From positions 3,005,501 through 3,069,500 of the forward strand of contig NZ_AP025343.1 of NCBI RefSeq assembly GCF_021654775.1: a DNA stretch of 64,000 bases. The letters are read 5' to 3'. The DNA is from Paenibacillus azoreducens (GTDB taxonomy: Bacteria; Bacillota; Bacilli; Paenibacillales; Paenibacillaceae). Both the position numbers and the translations under genes were made by a program. Shown here one piece after another: positions 52,346-62,644 of the stretch. Below the pieces are notes generated by a model. The model worked only from the letters and a program-made list of their open reading frames with translations, searched no databases and was not told the origin of the DNA. Within the stretch, counting starts at the first letter, position 1; each line of letters opens with the position of its first letter.

Positions 52346-54778
52346 TTGAACATTCTATATGCCTTGCGCCGAAATCATGTCTCAGTTGCAGAGATTCGTC
52401 AGGTTAAAGGCGATTTTTATAATGAATACCTTCAATTCAGACAAATGGCAAAGCAGCTCAGTGATTGGCGGCAGAGTTTGCATAAACGGCTTTCCGCTCT
52501 TATCGATTCCGATTCCTCGCGTCGAATAGCGTACATTTACCTTCAAAAGATGTTAAGTGAAGAAAAAAACGGCTTGGAACGCATTCCAAAGGCGGACCAG
52601 CTTGACAGTGATTTACTAAATGAAATACTGCAATATCACCACTTCCAGGAAAGTGTGCACAAATCAAATTTGGCATTAGATGCAAATTTTATGTTGGAAA
52701 CAGAGCGGGGCGATCACACTTTAAGACAAATCTATGAACAGAATTGGCATGTTCAAAACGCGCTTCTAACGACCAACAGCCCAATGTTCCGCTCGCTCAA
52801 AAACCCTGCGACTAGAAAAAAGAAGACTAAGTTATGGAAAGTGATGATGAGGGCGTTCGCCAAGACCGCGCCTCTTTCAACATATACATCGTTATCTTTA
52901 TTTGATCAGCGCGACGATTCAATGCGTTTGGAAATCAATCAATGCGTGTTATTGAAGTTATTGGATCTATTTCTGCTTATCCCTGAAGTTATGCGGAACA
53001 GTAACTTTTTGGTTGACTATGAGTTGGCGAACGAGGGAATACAAACGCGAAGCCGCTATGGAAAATTACAAGTGGCCAAGCTGTTTTATGGGAATGAAAA
53101 CTCCGTGTATACCGTACCGAAACAGTTAGGCGATTTATTTCCATGCGGGGACGTGCTTTCAAGCGAGCAGATTATGGCTGCTGGGGGCATATGGATGACA
53201 ACGGAAATGCTCAGAAAACTTCAACTTCTTGGTTTTTTTAAAAACACCGTACAAGTTGAATGCCCGGAACCGAACTTGCGGCAACTTATAGGGATCGCTG
53301 AGCGATATACCGGAAAGTCACTGAGGATAGAAGAGTTTGTAAACCACCTGAAATCGGCGCAGGAGATTTGTTCCCATCTTGAAAAATGTTTTGACCTTCA
53401 TCATAAGGAACGGGACCTATGTGATTTGCGGCACCACTTGGAGTGCTGTGCAGCACTTTGCGATGGGAGAGACCAACTGCATGATTTTGAACCAGTCGCT
53501 GAAAGTAGTTATTTCTGCACTGAGCAGAGTAATCCTGGGATAACGGAGGGGTTGGAGAAGTATTTACGAATTCTGGCTGAGTTTATGCCTGTATTCGATA
53601 ATCGTTTGATTTTTCAACACTACGTCAAAAACATCGTGGAACAAAAAGGAAAGATCCCGTTCGCTGAAATACTATCGACATTCCACACGCTGGTTAATGA
53701 ATATCAGAAGTTTGCGGTCGACCAAACCTTGGATCGCAGTTTCTTTTGTTCGGATGAAGTGTCCAGAAAACTCATGAATCTTCGCAAAAATTATCATCAA
53801 GTTATGATGAATTGCGCTGACGGAACCAACGTTCTATTACCGGAGACTTTGGTAGATTCAATCATCGAACAATTACGCCGACTTCCTATTAACTCAACGG
53901 CTTTCACCAAGTTTTTAATACAGCATGACAAGAGTGGTTATTTCGTTATCAATGATTTGCAGTTCAGCTATTTAAATTTTTTTATTCGCCATGGCATGCC
54001 TAGTCAAAATGAGCAATTATTTCGTTTGCTAAAACAGAAACTGCAATGTGACGGATCTCCGGTAAGGCTAATTACATATTCACCTTCGTACGGCTATCAT
54101 CCGAATTTGAGCATGCTTCAAGGGGAAGTGAAATGGAGGCATCCCAGCGGTCTGAGGCTTGATTTTTTTCAACACCCTTCGTTTTTTGGACACTGCACAC
54201 TAAGCTGGGATCGGGAGTATCTCAGATTTCAATTGGAATATGGGGATCAGAAAATCATTCCGCTTTATACAGGGCAGCTGGCGCCATCCCATCTTTCCGA
54301 ACATATGACGGTATTACCGTACCTATTTCAAAATGGCTTTGCTCAAGGTATACAAGTCCATTATTTGTCCATTTCACTTCGGGATTACACGGAGCTTGGA
54401 CGGATAACTTTCGGCCCGTTGGTTTTGCAAAGAAAGCGGCAAATTCTGCATAGTAAGCTTCTCGAGAACATTGGCCCCGAGTTTCAAGGATACGCCAAAT
54501 TTCATGAGTTATTAGAACATTACCACATTCCTGCCCAAACTTTCGTGCGGCTATTTCCTGTTGTGGATGGTAAGTTGCAGATCCGTTACGGAGATGTGGG
54601 GTTACATAAACCGATTTTCTTTGATGCGGAAGAACCTGTATATTATTCGCACATGTTACGGCATATTTATGCCAATATGCGAAAATACGGTGAACTGGCT
54701 GTCGTTTTTGAAGAAGCAATGCCAAATCCATATGAAAATGAAACCGTGGTACAAGAGCATTTATACGAGATTGGGTAG
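52346..54778 (+). CDS. LanB-type tRNA-dependent glutamylation enzyme (split dehydratase N-domain), first copy
   Basis: About 810 residues. The Lant_dehydr_N hallmark RAFAKTAPLSTYTS (near residue 175) and the C-terminal end HKPIFFDAEEPVYYSHML ... FEEAMP place it as a full-length glutamylation domain, as in TclK/TbtB: it would activate Ser/Thr of the precursor by transferring Glu from tRNA-Glu. It has no elimination domain; that is a separate protein (60272). TTG 52346 is chosen because GGAGG stands 7 nt ahead; ATG 52328 would place that site inside the gene. A second such enzyme is encoded at 57714. Confidence 0.85.
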   Translation: MNILYALRRNHVSVAEIRQVKGDFYNEYLQFRQMAKQLSDWRQSLHKRLSALIDSDSSRRIAYIYLQKMLSEEKNGLERIPKADQLDSDLLNEILQYHHFQESVHKSNLALDANFMLETERGDHTLRQIYEQNWHVQNALLTTNSPMFRSLKNPATRKKKTKLWKVMMRAFAKTAPLSTYTSLSLFDQRDDSMRLEINQCVLLKLLDLFLLIPEVMRNSNFLVDYELANEGIQTRSRYGKLQVAKLFYGNENSVYTVPKQLGDLFPCGDVLSSEQIMAAGGIWMTTEMLRKLQLLGFFKNTVQVECPEPNLRQLIGIAERYTGKSLRIEEFVNHLKSAQEICSHLEKCFDLHHKERDLCDLRHHLECCAALCDGRDQLHDFEPVAESSYFCTEQSNPGITEGLEKYLRILAEFMPVFDNRLIFQHYVKNIVEQKGKIPFAEILSTFHTLVNEYQKFAVDQTLDRSFFCSDEVSRKLMNLRKNYHQVMMNCADGTNVLLPETLVDSIIEQLRRLPINSTAFTKFLIQHDKSGYFVINDLQFSYLNFFIRHGMPSQNEQLFRLLKQKLQCDGSPVRLITYSPSYGYHPNLSMLQGEVKWRHPSGLRLDFFQHPSFFGHCTLSWDREYLRFQLEYGDQKIIPLYTGQLAPSHLSEHMTVLPYLFQNGFAQGIQVHYLSISLRDYTELGRITFGPLVLQRKRQILHSKLLENIGPEFQGYAKFHELLEHYHIPAQTFVRLFPVVDGKLQIRYGDVGLHKPIFFDAEEPVYYSHMLRHIYANMRKYGELAVVFEEAMPNPYENETVVQEHLYEIG

Positions 54779-54781
54779 GTG

Positions 54782-55840
54782 ATGGACGTGAGCAAACTGC
54801 CAATCAAAGTCGTGAAAAACGGGCATTCTGTTACCATCGTTGGCCAAGGACGGGCTCTTCAGATCAAAAATATGGATGAAGCCAAGGTTCTGCACCTATT
54901 GACCTCTGACGACCTCTCGCCCATGGAGCTGAACTTGGTCAGCAGAATCAAACGCGGTTTATCAAATGAGGAACAAATAGGTGAAATAGGCGAATGCCGG
55001 ATGCAGCCCTATGAACTGGGGGATCGAATTCTGTTGGTATCAAATGTCTGTAATCAATGCATGGCATTGCAGCATCCGTTTTGTTCTCTGCCGCGGCACA
55101 CGATTCCGGAATGGCTGCTGGAACGAGCCTACCGCCATAATATGAGCTTGACTCTTGACGAATGCGGTATCGTTTCCCTCTCGGCTTTGACGACAGTCGC
55201 TCATGCCAAGTGCTGTCCTACGAGCGTCGTTCCTTTCACGGATTTTAGCGAAGAGCGAACGGTAAATGAATCATTGTTGCAGCTGGACCTGCTGTCACAA
55301 GTAATCCGTGATTATCAATTTTATCATGAGGTCGTGTGGACGATTGAAGCAGATCTACTGCACGCAAAAAAACGGTTTTTCGGCATTACCAAAAGCGAAA
55401 CGATCGAAAAACTGATCGTATATGTTTTAGAGAACTATTACAATTACGAGGGATTTTTTCTAGGTTTCTCGAAGAAAACCGCTTTATTGCAATATCTAAA
55501 TGCCAGCAGCTTAAATGCTGAACAAGGTCCTCTGCAGCAAACGCTAGACATTATTCATCATCCGTTAATAGATGGATTGGGCATGAAACAAAGGATTCAA
55601 TGTGCTACATATGAACACATGTCAACACCAACACCATTCTTACATGTACGAATTACCCTGAATGACACGCACTATCATTCGATTGCCAGCAGTCTGGAAC
55701 ATGCTCTTATTGATATATACAGTCAATATGCAGAAGGGGATACTTATGTGCCTCAGCCGGGTGTGGCTCTTCACAAGCTGTATCAATACCATGATGGATT
55801 CACTGAAAAATACCATTTTTGTATTATTGGGGGGGAGTAA
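54782..55840 (+). CDS. Unrecognised RiPP-cluster protein X1
   Basis: About 352 residues, not recognised as a family. The first ~65 residues (LPIKVVKNGHSVTIVGQGRA then a helical part) look like a small beta-plus-helix domain and could be a RiPP recognition element. A Cys-rich stretch follows (NVCNQCMALQHPFCSL, and AKCCPTS near 139). The last third has TPFLHVRITLND and a helical end. It sits between the first glutamylation enzyme and the first YcaO, with an overlap-like start (4 nt after a stop) and a GTG/ATG choice. A leader-binding or E1-like partner of that YcaO is the best guess; this is inference. Confidence 0.55.
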   Translation: MDVSKLPIKVVKNGHSVTIVGQGRALQIKNMDEAKVLHLLTSDDLSPMELNLVSRIKRGLSNEEQIGEIGECRMQPYELGDRILLVSNVCNQCMALQHPFCSLPRHTIPEWLLERAYRHNMSLTLDECGIVSLSALTTVAHAKCCPTSVVPFTDFSEERTVNESLLQLDLLSQVIRDYQFYHEVVWTIEADLLHAKKRFFGITKSETIEKLIVYVLENYYNYEGFFLGFSKKTALLQYLNASSLNAEQGPLQQTLDIIHHPLIDGLGMKQRIQCATYEHMSTPTPFLHVRITLNDTHYHSIASSLEHALIDIYSQYAEGDTYVPQPGVALHKLYQYHDGFTEKYHFCIIGGE

Positions 55841-55843
55841 ACA

Positions 55844-57688
55844 GTGCCCCGGTACGTTTTGGAAGGAACCCATGAACGCAAGTGCCATATGTCGATTCCA
55901 TTATCGGATACCGATTCGCTTTTTTGCCTGATTGATTATGCTGACCGCGCCTGGGATCGGCCCATGATTCAGGAAGAGATCAACTCATTTCTCTATCTTT
56001 ATTTTGATCATGATGAAGTGGTGGTTGGACCGATATTTGACGTTACCGGAATGGGATGTCCGGCTTGCTTTCGCTTAAGAAGAAAGTGGAACGCAAGGGA
56101 ACTGGAATATCAGAAGGAGCATTCGAATATCGCCTTGTTAACGCCATACCATTTGGATACCGATGTTTTGCATGAGTTGGCAGTTTGTTTACTGACAAGC
56201 AAGGAATATAACCAAGCAGGTTATCCGTATTATCGCATTGATTTTCAAGGCCATATCGAACGATATGTTTTCCGGCCGCTCTACAGATGTCCCATGTGCT
56301 GCGGGGAGTATGACCATGATGATATAAAGCGGATTGAGAGTGGGCTAAACGAAGAGTTATTTGTGGATGTATTTTCTTCATACCGATTTACGCGAGATTG
56401 GAAACTTATCGATGATACATTCTCAATTCGTAATCCGGATTCCAATTTCGTCATTTACCAAGATATAAATCTCGATTCATTGTTCTCGGTGGGATCAGTT
56501 TTTCGCATCGAGCACGACGACAGATACATTGTAGGGACAGGCACCAGTTTTCAATTCGAGAATGCCTGCCGCAAATCATATTTTGAAGCCCTGGAACGGC
56601 TTGCCGGAACGCATCCACGGGGACGCGAACGTGAAAGTGTTTGGACTGATTATTCAGCGCTGAGGAAAGAGTCGGATGTGTTGGATCCGAGAAATATTCT
56701 GGATGATGTTATTGGCATCAATGAGGAAGCGATATCCTTTACTCCGGATCGGAGTGTGCCATGGGTTGAAGCGTACTCCTGGAAGTCAAAGGGAAGCGTA
56801 TATATTCCGGAGTGTTTTGTTTATTACAAATATGACCGTGATTACAAGGGAAACTCTTGCATGTTGTTCAAGGGCAATTCCAACGGCCACGCGCTTGGCG
56901 GCGGCATTTTGGACAGCGTTTATTATGCTTGTTTGGAACTTATCGAACGCGACGCTTTTTTAAATCATTGGTATTTGCAGAAGACACCTGTACAAATGGA
57001 TCCAAAAACCATCGAAAATGGAAGAATCCATTATATTATCGATCGTTTAAACCGTTTGGAATATGACGTTGTATTATTTGATATTACGATGGAAACAAAT
57101 ATACCCACGATATGGGCATTAGCGCTAGGCCAAACGGATTTTAAGTTTGCTACCTATTCAACTTGTGCGACCAATCACCATCCTGAGGAAGCAATGTTGT
57201 CGGCTTTGCAGGAAATGCTGCTCGCATTAGAGTTTCATGACGGACATTTGGACGAGATGCAGAAGAAGGCGGAACAAGTCAAACTTGGAGGTGTCCGTCA
57301 GTTGGATGATCATCCACTGTTGTATATATTGGCGTCGGAACGGTCCTGTTTCGATTTTCTTATCCAAAGTTCTATTATACGTTCCATTAAAGAGTCATTT
57401 CCGGCCTTTTACGCTAAAAAGAATGACAAAGTCGACGTGAAACGGGCAGTGCATGGATTACTTGATACACTGCTTCAACTCCATGGAGATGTGATTATTG
57501 CACGTCAAACCCCGGAGGGATATCTGCCGCTTCAATTGGAGTGCGTAAAAGTTCTTGTCCCGGGAATGCAGCAGCTTTGGTTTGGCGAGCAAAACCGGAT
57601 TGTGAATCGGGCACGATTGAAGCAAGCAAGTGAATTTTGGGGGATACAGGAGCGGAAACTAAACGAAGCTCCACATCCGTTTCCATGA
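55844..57688 (+). CDS. YcaO cyclodehydratase fused to a shortened zinc-binding E1-like domain, first copy
   Basis: 614 residues. Residues ~55-155 resemble the second (E1-like) domain of TruD/PatD: VVGPIFDVTGMGCPACFRLR and later YRCPMCCG supply two CxxC pairs (72-75 and 149-152) for a structural zinc. The YcaO domain follows with YFEALERLAG (~246), NSNGHALGGGILDSVYYACL and ELIERDAF (~365), the ATP-binding signatures, and ends in PHPFP, the Pro-rich tail needed for cyclodehydration. It lacks the N-terminal leader-binding domain of TruD. It would turn Cys or Ser/Thr into azolines with ATP. GTG start behind GGGGGGAG. Confidence 0.87.
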   Translation: MPRYVLEGTHERKCHMSIPLSDTDSLFCLIDYADRAWDRPMIQEEINSFLYLYFDHDEVVVGPIFDVTGMGCPACFRLRRKWNARELEYQKEHSNIALLTPYHLDTDVLHELAVCLLTSKEYNQAGYPYYRIDFQGHIERYVFRPLYRCPMCCGEYDHDDIKRIESGLNEELFVDVFSSYRFTRDWKLIDDTFSIRNPDSNFVIYQDINLDSLFSVGSVFRIEHDDRYIVGTGTSFQFENACRKSYFEALERLAGTHPRGRERESVWTDYSALRKESDVLDPRNILDDVIGINEEAISFTPDRSVPWVEAYSWKSKGSVYIPECFVYYKYDRDYKGNSCMLFKGNSNGHALGGGILDSVYYACLELIERDAFLNHWYLQKTPVQMDPKTIENGRIHYIIDRLNRLEYDVVLFDITMETNIPTIWALALGQTDFKFATYSTCATNHHPEEAMLSALQEMLLALEFHDGHLDEMQKKAEQVKLGGVRQLDDHPLLYILASERSCFDFLIQSSIIRSIKESFPAFYAKKNDKVDVKRAVHGLLDTLLQLHGDVIIARQTPEGYLPLQLECVKVLVPGMQQLWFGEQNRIVNRARLKQASEFWGIQERKLNEAPHPFP

Positions 57689-57713
57689 AATGTAAGCAAA
57701 GGAGCAAATACCA

Positions 57714-60320
57714 ATGAGACTCTCACCTCTGTATATTTATCGAGAGACCCATTTTCCTCTAGCATACGTTCGGCCTTTTTTGGGGGATCTCGGTTTGGAA
57801 TACGAGCGGCTAATGGAGCGCCTTGATGATCTGGTTCACGAGATTCACAGGCTTACCTCGCTGATGGAAGCCGAGATCAAGCTGATACCGGATGATCAAG
57901 ACAGGCGAGCTGCAATTAACTTTAAACGTGATTTGTTTAATATGCGCAGCAGTGCTTCCGATAAGTTTTGCTTGTTGCAAGATGCATTTTCACAAGAGAC
58001 AAGGGTAAATATCAAAATCATTTTAAACAAACTAGATCAACTATCCGCCGAGCAGGCTGAGCTCCATGCGGAATATGAAAAAACATATCTGATGGAAAGA
58101 AGATGGATACAGCAAGTTTATCATGACGACATGGAGTTGCGGAATGCATTGATTTTGTTGAATTCCGCCATCTTTAAAAACCTTGAGGCATACCTGTGCA
58201 CCGATATAGACAAGCATAACCGACAGCTGCGCAAATTGGATTATGTGCTGCTCCGTTTCCTCACTAGAGCCGTCATGAAGACGAGCCCATTTGCCAACCT
58301 TACCTATTCAGGTGTGGGTTCCTTTAGTAAACCTGCAGCTTCGGGAAGAAAACGGCTCTATCCAAGAATCAATGACGCTATATTACTACGCGTCTTTGAC
58401 CGAATTTGCCTTTTTCCAAAGATTGCCGAGAAATTATCGTATCAACTGAATGACACCTTGATGGAAAAGGAAGGGAAATATTATATAACCGTACTGAAGG
58501 ATGGAGAAAAAAAACGAAAATTGTACAAAGCAAGTCAGCAGTTATGCGTATTACCGGTGAATCCCGCTATTGCATCTTTGTTTGCCGAACTGAAAAAAGC
58601 GGAACAATTGCCATATCATCACATTTTGGAGTGCCTGAACAAGAACGGGGTCGAGAAGGAAAAGTCAATGAAACTGATCTTCTATCTCATTGAAAACGGG
58701 GTACTCGAACGAACGTTATATATGAATGGACAAATGGAAGATTTGGTAGAGGAACTTCTGATCAACTTGCGTAAATTGGAATTCGATCATCCCTGTTTAT
58801 CCCAATTAAGCCGCCTACAAATTTTGTTGATGGGACTGAGAGACAAGATGGGCAGCTACAGTTGTTTGGAAGAAGTCTATCAGCTAATAGAACGAGTGAC
58901 CAGACCTTTCGGCTTGAATTTTGAGCGTCGCGACATGCTTTACATAGACGGGATCGACGAGACCCACCAAACCCAAAACCGATCGGGAGAACGAAATTGG
59001 CAGCAGCCATTGGCTGATTTTGAATGGATGACTATGGCTTTTGACGTGACGCTTAAGATGAGATACAATGCCAGTCTGTTTTTTAAAGAACGATATGGAT
59101 TGGACTGGGCACCAAATAACGCGCAAGAAATGTCCGGTGTTTTGCGGGACTTGGCGCAGGCGCTTTTTTTTGATCAAGAGTTGTTTGAAACTGGCCGGGG
59201 ACGATTTAAGGAAGATAGTCATTTTGCTAGCGACAAGGCAAATCAGCTCCACCAAATGGCAAGAATGATCATAAACCATCTGAAATCGCAAATGGGTTCG
59301 GCAGAAATCAGCCTTGACGAAGATTTCGTCAAGCCCATTGTGAAGGGGATCCAAGACGTGATTGGCGGCGAACTTATTTCTCACTCTTTTTTCGTTCAAT
59401 GCTCGGAAGAAAAGATGGTCGTAAACCATATTTATAAAGGATATGGCATGTTCTTCGCCAGGTTTTTAAAGTATTTGAATTTTACGGACGACGATTATGA
59501 GTCATATGTTCAGGATTGTTTTGAGGATAAAGGAATCACCGACATCCGGAATACGTTTGGGTTTAACGCGAATTTACGAAAATCTGTCGTCAAGCAGGCG
59601 TTCCAACTCCCGATCTCGACTGAAAACGGTTCGGATGGGGCGCTCACTTGGAGGGATCTCGGATTAAAGTACAATGACCACACCAACTTGCTTGAATTTT
59701 ATGAAAAACAAAGCGGAGAAGTAATCCGTCCGCAGTTCTTGGGGACCCTCACGCTTTTGGCAACTCCCCCGATATTAAATGTATTTGATACGCTTGCATC
59801 GCACGGAACGCTGTATTTTGACTTGGGCGAAGTATTGATTCAGGAGCAATTACAGGCCGGAGTAAATCAACCCGTAAGCAAAATTCCCAGAGTCTCCATG
59901 GCTGAAGGGAACTTAGTGTTATCTAGGGCCAAATGGGTCATTCGTACGGCAGATTTGATTGGGGCATGCGGTAACGTAGGTAAGCATTTCGAAACATGGT
60001 GCAAGATCGTCGCATTTTGTGCACAACATGATATTCCTAGGCAATTTTACTTGCGACCCTATACCATCGATCTGTCTCAGATGGAAAATTTGTCAGACAG
60101 AAAACCGCAGTTTATCAATTTATCTTCGCCGCTTCTGTTTCACTTGTTGATGCAGATCATCGAAAAAAATGACTATATCCTGATTGAGGAGGAACTTCCG
60201 GCCATCGGCAGCGATCGCAATTCTGTAACCGAATATATTTATGAAATAACACATAACGGGGGGGAAGAACAATGGAACTCAAAAGCCTGCAATGCTTTCT
60301 CTACGACAACGATGCACTGA
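57714..60320 (+). CDS. LanB-type tRNA-dependent glutamylation enzyme (split dehydratase N-domain), second copy
   Basis: 868 residues. Hallmark stretch RAVMKTSPFANLTYSGVGSF (near 184-203) and the C-terminal RKPQFINLSSPLLFHLLMQI ... LIEEELP, close to the end of the NisB glutamylation domain. The first 150 residues are helical with coiled-coil character. It is more typical of the family than the copy at 52346. The two differ throughout, so this is not a recent duplication. It overlaps the next gene by 49 nt and has AAGGAG ahead of ATG 57714. Confidence 0.87.
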   Translation: MRLSPLYIYRETHFPLAYVRPFLGDLGLEYERLMERLDDLVHEIHRLTSLMEAEIKLIPDDQDRRAAINFKRDLFNMRSSASDKFCLLQDAFSQETRVNIKIILNKLDQLSAEQAELHAEYEKTYLMERRWIQQVYHDDMELRNALILLNSAIFKNLEAYLCTDIDKHNRQLRKLDYVLLRFLTRAVMKTSPFANLTYSGVGSFSKPAASGRKRLYPRINDAILLRVFDRICLFPKIAEKLSYQLNDTLMEKEGKYYITVLKDGEKKRKLYKASQQLCVLPVNPAIASLFAELKKAEQLPYHHILECLNKNGVEKEKSMKLIFYLIENGVLERTLYMNGQMEDLVEELLINLRKLEFDHPCLSQLSRLQILLMGLRDKMGSYSCLEEVYQLIERVTRPFGLNFERRDMLYIDGIDETHQTQNRSGERNWQQPLADFEWMTMAFDVTLKMRYNASLFFKERYGLDWAPNNAQEMSGVLRDLAQALFFDQELFETGRGRFKEDSHFASDKANQLHQMARMIINHLKSQMGSAEISLDEDFVKPIVKGIQDVIGGELISHSFFVQCSEEKMVVNHIYKGYGMFFARFLKYLNFTDDDYESYVQDCFEDKGITDIRNTFGFNANLRKSVVKQAFQLPISTENGSDGALTWRDLGLKYNDHTNLLEFYEKQSGEVIRPQFLGTLTLLATPPILNVFDTLASHGTLYFDLGEVLIQEQLQAGVNQPVSKIPRVSMAEGNLVLSRAKWVIRTADLIGACGNVGKHFETWCKIVAFCAQHDIPRQFYLRPYTIDLSQMENLSDRKPQFINLSSPLLFHLLMQIIEKNDYILIEEELPAIGSDRNSVTEYIYEITHNGGEEQWNSKACNAFSTTTMH

Positions 60321-61342
60321 ACCAGTTGATTCGCAAGACGGTTGCTTTTCTAAATGAAAATGATATTCGCGATGTCATCATTCAAAAGGATTGGGTGCAG
60401 GGATTTCATCTGAATCTCACGTGGGCGGCCGCTGAAAATGTTATGGGACTCGAAAATCATATCTCTTCCTTATTATCTGGAAACGACTCCCGATATGGGG
60501 AGCAGGATTATGATCGGTTCGAAGTTATGATGGAGACGCTCAAGAAAATGGAAGGTTACCAGGGAGAAGTTTTGCCTTTAATGAAAGATGGGTCTGTTTT
60601 GAATGTGACTTCTGCTGAAGTGCTAAAGAAAAATCCGTTGTGCGGGCCGCATATCAATTTACAGGTGGAAAAGCTGAAAACGGAAATACTACGCCGAATT
60701 TATCTTGATTGGACGGAGTACAGCCTAGAACAGCAAAACATGGAGATAACAAAAGTGTTTTTTATTACGTCACAGCTTAGTCCAGGTGGAATTCGTTACG
60801 GATATTTATCTCTCAGATCGAATTTCGAGTATTTCAAGCAGCAGTTGACTGAATTGAAAAATAAAGATCGTGCTGCCGCATATTATACCTCCATTCATAG
60901 CCGCACCGAAGCTGAGCAGGAATTCATTCAAAATGGGGTGGCCGAATTTTTGAACGAGGTCTACGACAACGAGCCTTTTTTCAACAATATGAGGGATCTG
61001 ATTCAACGGCTGCAGCATGTTTATTCTGAAGCTTTTGAGGCCGGGGAGTTATACGTTAAGGAGATGCATTTTGGCGATGATTTCTTGGATCGACATCCGA
61101 ACGCTTCCGAGTTTCATAAAGCATTTTTCACGAATCCCGAATTTCTCAAGCAATACCGCTCCAAGGAGTTTATCGTTTACCGGTTTATCGCCAGCACCAT
61201 TTATTCACTACTGCCTTTATTAAGCATATCTCCGATCAGAAAGCAAAAAATTACTGGGATGGTGGCGGACAGCGTAGAGTCCCATTTTTCGACGAATTGG
61301 CTGGAAGTCTACAATGATATGGCGCGCAAGCTGGAGGCGTAA
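60272..61342 (+). CDS. LanB C-domain-type protein: glutamate elimination or pyridine-forming cyclase
   Basis: 356 residues of the thiopeptide-type biosynthesis (Lant_dehydr_C/SpaB_C) family. The opening QCFLYDNDALNQLIRKTVAF and IIQKDWVQGFHLNLTW correspond to the family pattern where FIRY-x-G-x-HLRLRF is usual. Members either remove the Glu added by the N-domain enzymes, giving dehydroalanine (TclL type), or perform the [4+2] cyclisation that makes the thiopeptide pyridine (TclM type). Only one is seen in the window; a second may lie beyond the right edge. It starts 49 nt inside the preceding gene. Confidence 0.8.
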   Translation: MELKSLQCFLYDNDALNQLIRKTVAFLNENDIRDVIIQKDWVQGFHLNLTWAAAENVMGLENHISSLLSGNDSRYGEQDYDRFEVMMETLKKMEGYQGEVLPLMKDGSVLNVTSAEVLKKNPLCGPHINLQVEKLKTEILRRIYLDWTEYSLEQQNMEITKVFFITSQLSPGGIRYGYLSLRSNFEYFKQQLTELKNKDRAAAYYTSIHSRTEAEQEFIQNGVAEFLNEVYDNEPFFNNMRDLIQRLQHVYSEAFEAGELYVKEMHFGDDFLDRHPNASEFHKAFFTNPEFLKQYRSKEFIVYRFIASTIYSLLPLLSISPIRKQKITGMVADSVESHFSTNWLEVYNDMARKLEA

Positions 61343-61345
61343 CTT

Positions 61346-62644
61346 ATGCCCAATTACATAGTGAATAACCGTAACCAACTGTACATCTACAACGGGCAAG
61401 GGCTCTTTCAAATTGCTCTCAAACCGGAGGTGCAGCAAAAATTCAAGGCGATGCTGGGAGGCGAAGATGCCGGAGTTATAGAGATAGACGATACGATTGC
61501 AGCCAAACTTTTAAAAGGGAAACGGACGGAGTCAGCGATGGATGGGGCTCAAGCTGCTGTTGCGGCAACGATGGTAATGGAAAGAGATCTGCACTCAAAG
61601 GAGATGCGTTATGTTCATCTGGGCCCAACAAGCGGAGTCCTTGCTACATGTTTCTCGAACGAAAATCTTAAGGAACTTCGGGCTGATGATGCGGCTGAAA
61701 AAGCAGATCCCATACTTGACCTGTACGTACGGCACTTTTTGAAATGGAGTGAGGGAACGGCGGATCGTTCTGGCCACAAAAGATTTCTTGTCGATCTTCA
61801 GCAGTCCCACATTATACGTGAAATCCAGCTTCTATCCGATTTTCCCCTTGTTGAGATCGATGTATCTAAACAAGGGTGGAGCGAGCGACAGGATCCAATG
61901 GAGCAATTAACCAGGCTGGAGACGTTGGAAAGCAGGCTTGTTCATCACTTTGTTCCCGGCGATCAGACTTGGAATCAAATTCCTTACAAGATCGCAGTTT
62001 CAACTAATGAAGCGTATTGCGTCGGTGAGAGCCAAATCAATGAGATTATTCGGTGTAGTTACCTGAATCTGGAGCATGTTCTTTCAGGGGTCTACCCAGT
62101 CGGTAAATGGGTTGTGTGCGAAAACTTGCAGCAAATGGTAGAGAAATGCGCGAGGTTATTGTTTGAAGTGGTGGATCGCTCCGAGATGGTCCGATATGAT
62201 GTTCCATTTCGTACCATAAAAAGCTTGATTGGCAGAGCTGCCGTTTATTCCATGATTCATCACTACATACCGGAATGCGAAGAGACATTGACGATCGAAA
62301 TACAGCATCATTGCGGGCTGGACATCTACGGAATAACAGCGATCCAATCCGGCCGCGCATGTACGCAGACACAGTATGGAACTAATCCCGAGCTTTTGTT
62401 GAATAATGTTTTGCAGCACTACTTTGCGCTTCTTTTTCAAAATATGATACAAGTCAAAGAGGAATCGGAATTAGGCAAAATCATTCCATTGCAAATGGTT
62501 CCCGCATACCTCCCGTGTGGGCGGCACGATCTAATAAAACAAGCGCTGAATTCTTACTTCCATGTCCGCGAATTGCGGTCAGATATTTTTGCGCAAGCCA
62601 ATATTCAAGTGGTTAATCTTGTTGAAAAGCAGGTGCAAACATGA
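61346..62644 (+). CDS. Unrecognised RiPP-cluster protein X2
   Basis: 432 residues, not recognised. A short beta-rich N-terminus (NYIVNNRNQLYIYNGQGLFQ) resembles a recognition-element-type fold in composition. The middle contains GPTSGVLATCF, and the end has TIEIQHHCGLDIYGITAI. Like X1 it stands immediately before a YcaO gene (4-nt overlap, ATGA), so each YcaO has its own unrecognised partner. X1 and X2 show no obvious alignable identity by eye. A leader-binding or scaffold role for the second cyclodehydratase is inferred. Confidence 0.5.
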   Translation: MPNYIVNNRNQLYIYNGQGLFQIALKPEVQQKFKAMLGGEDAGVIEIDDTIAAKLLKGKRTESAMDGAQAAVAATMVMERDLHSKEMRYVHLGPTSGVLATCFSNENLKELRADDAAEKADPILDLYVRHFLKWSEGTADRSGHKRFLVDLQQSHIIREIQLLSDFPLVEIDVSKQGWSERQDPMEQLTRLETLESRLVHHFVPGDQTWNQIPYKIAVSTNEAYCVGESQINEIIRCSYLNLEHVLSGVYPVGKWVVCENLQQMVEKCARLLFEVVDRSEMVRYDVPFRTIKSLIGRAAVYSMIHHYIPECEETLTIEIQHHCGLDIYGITAIQSGRACTQTQYGTNPELLLNNVLQHYFALLFQNMIQVKEESELGKIIPLQMVPAYLPCGRHDLIKQALNSYFHVRELRSDIFAQANIQVVNLVEKQVQT

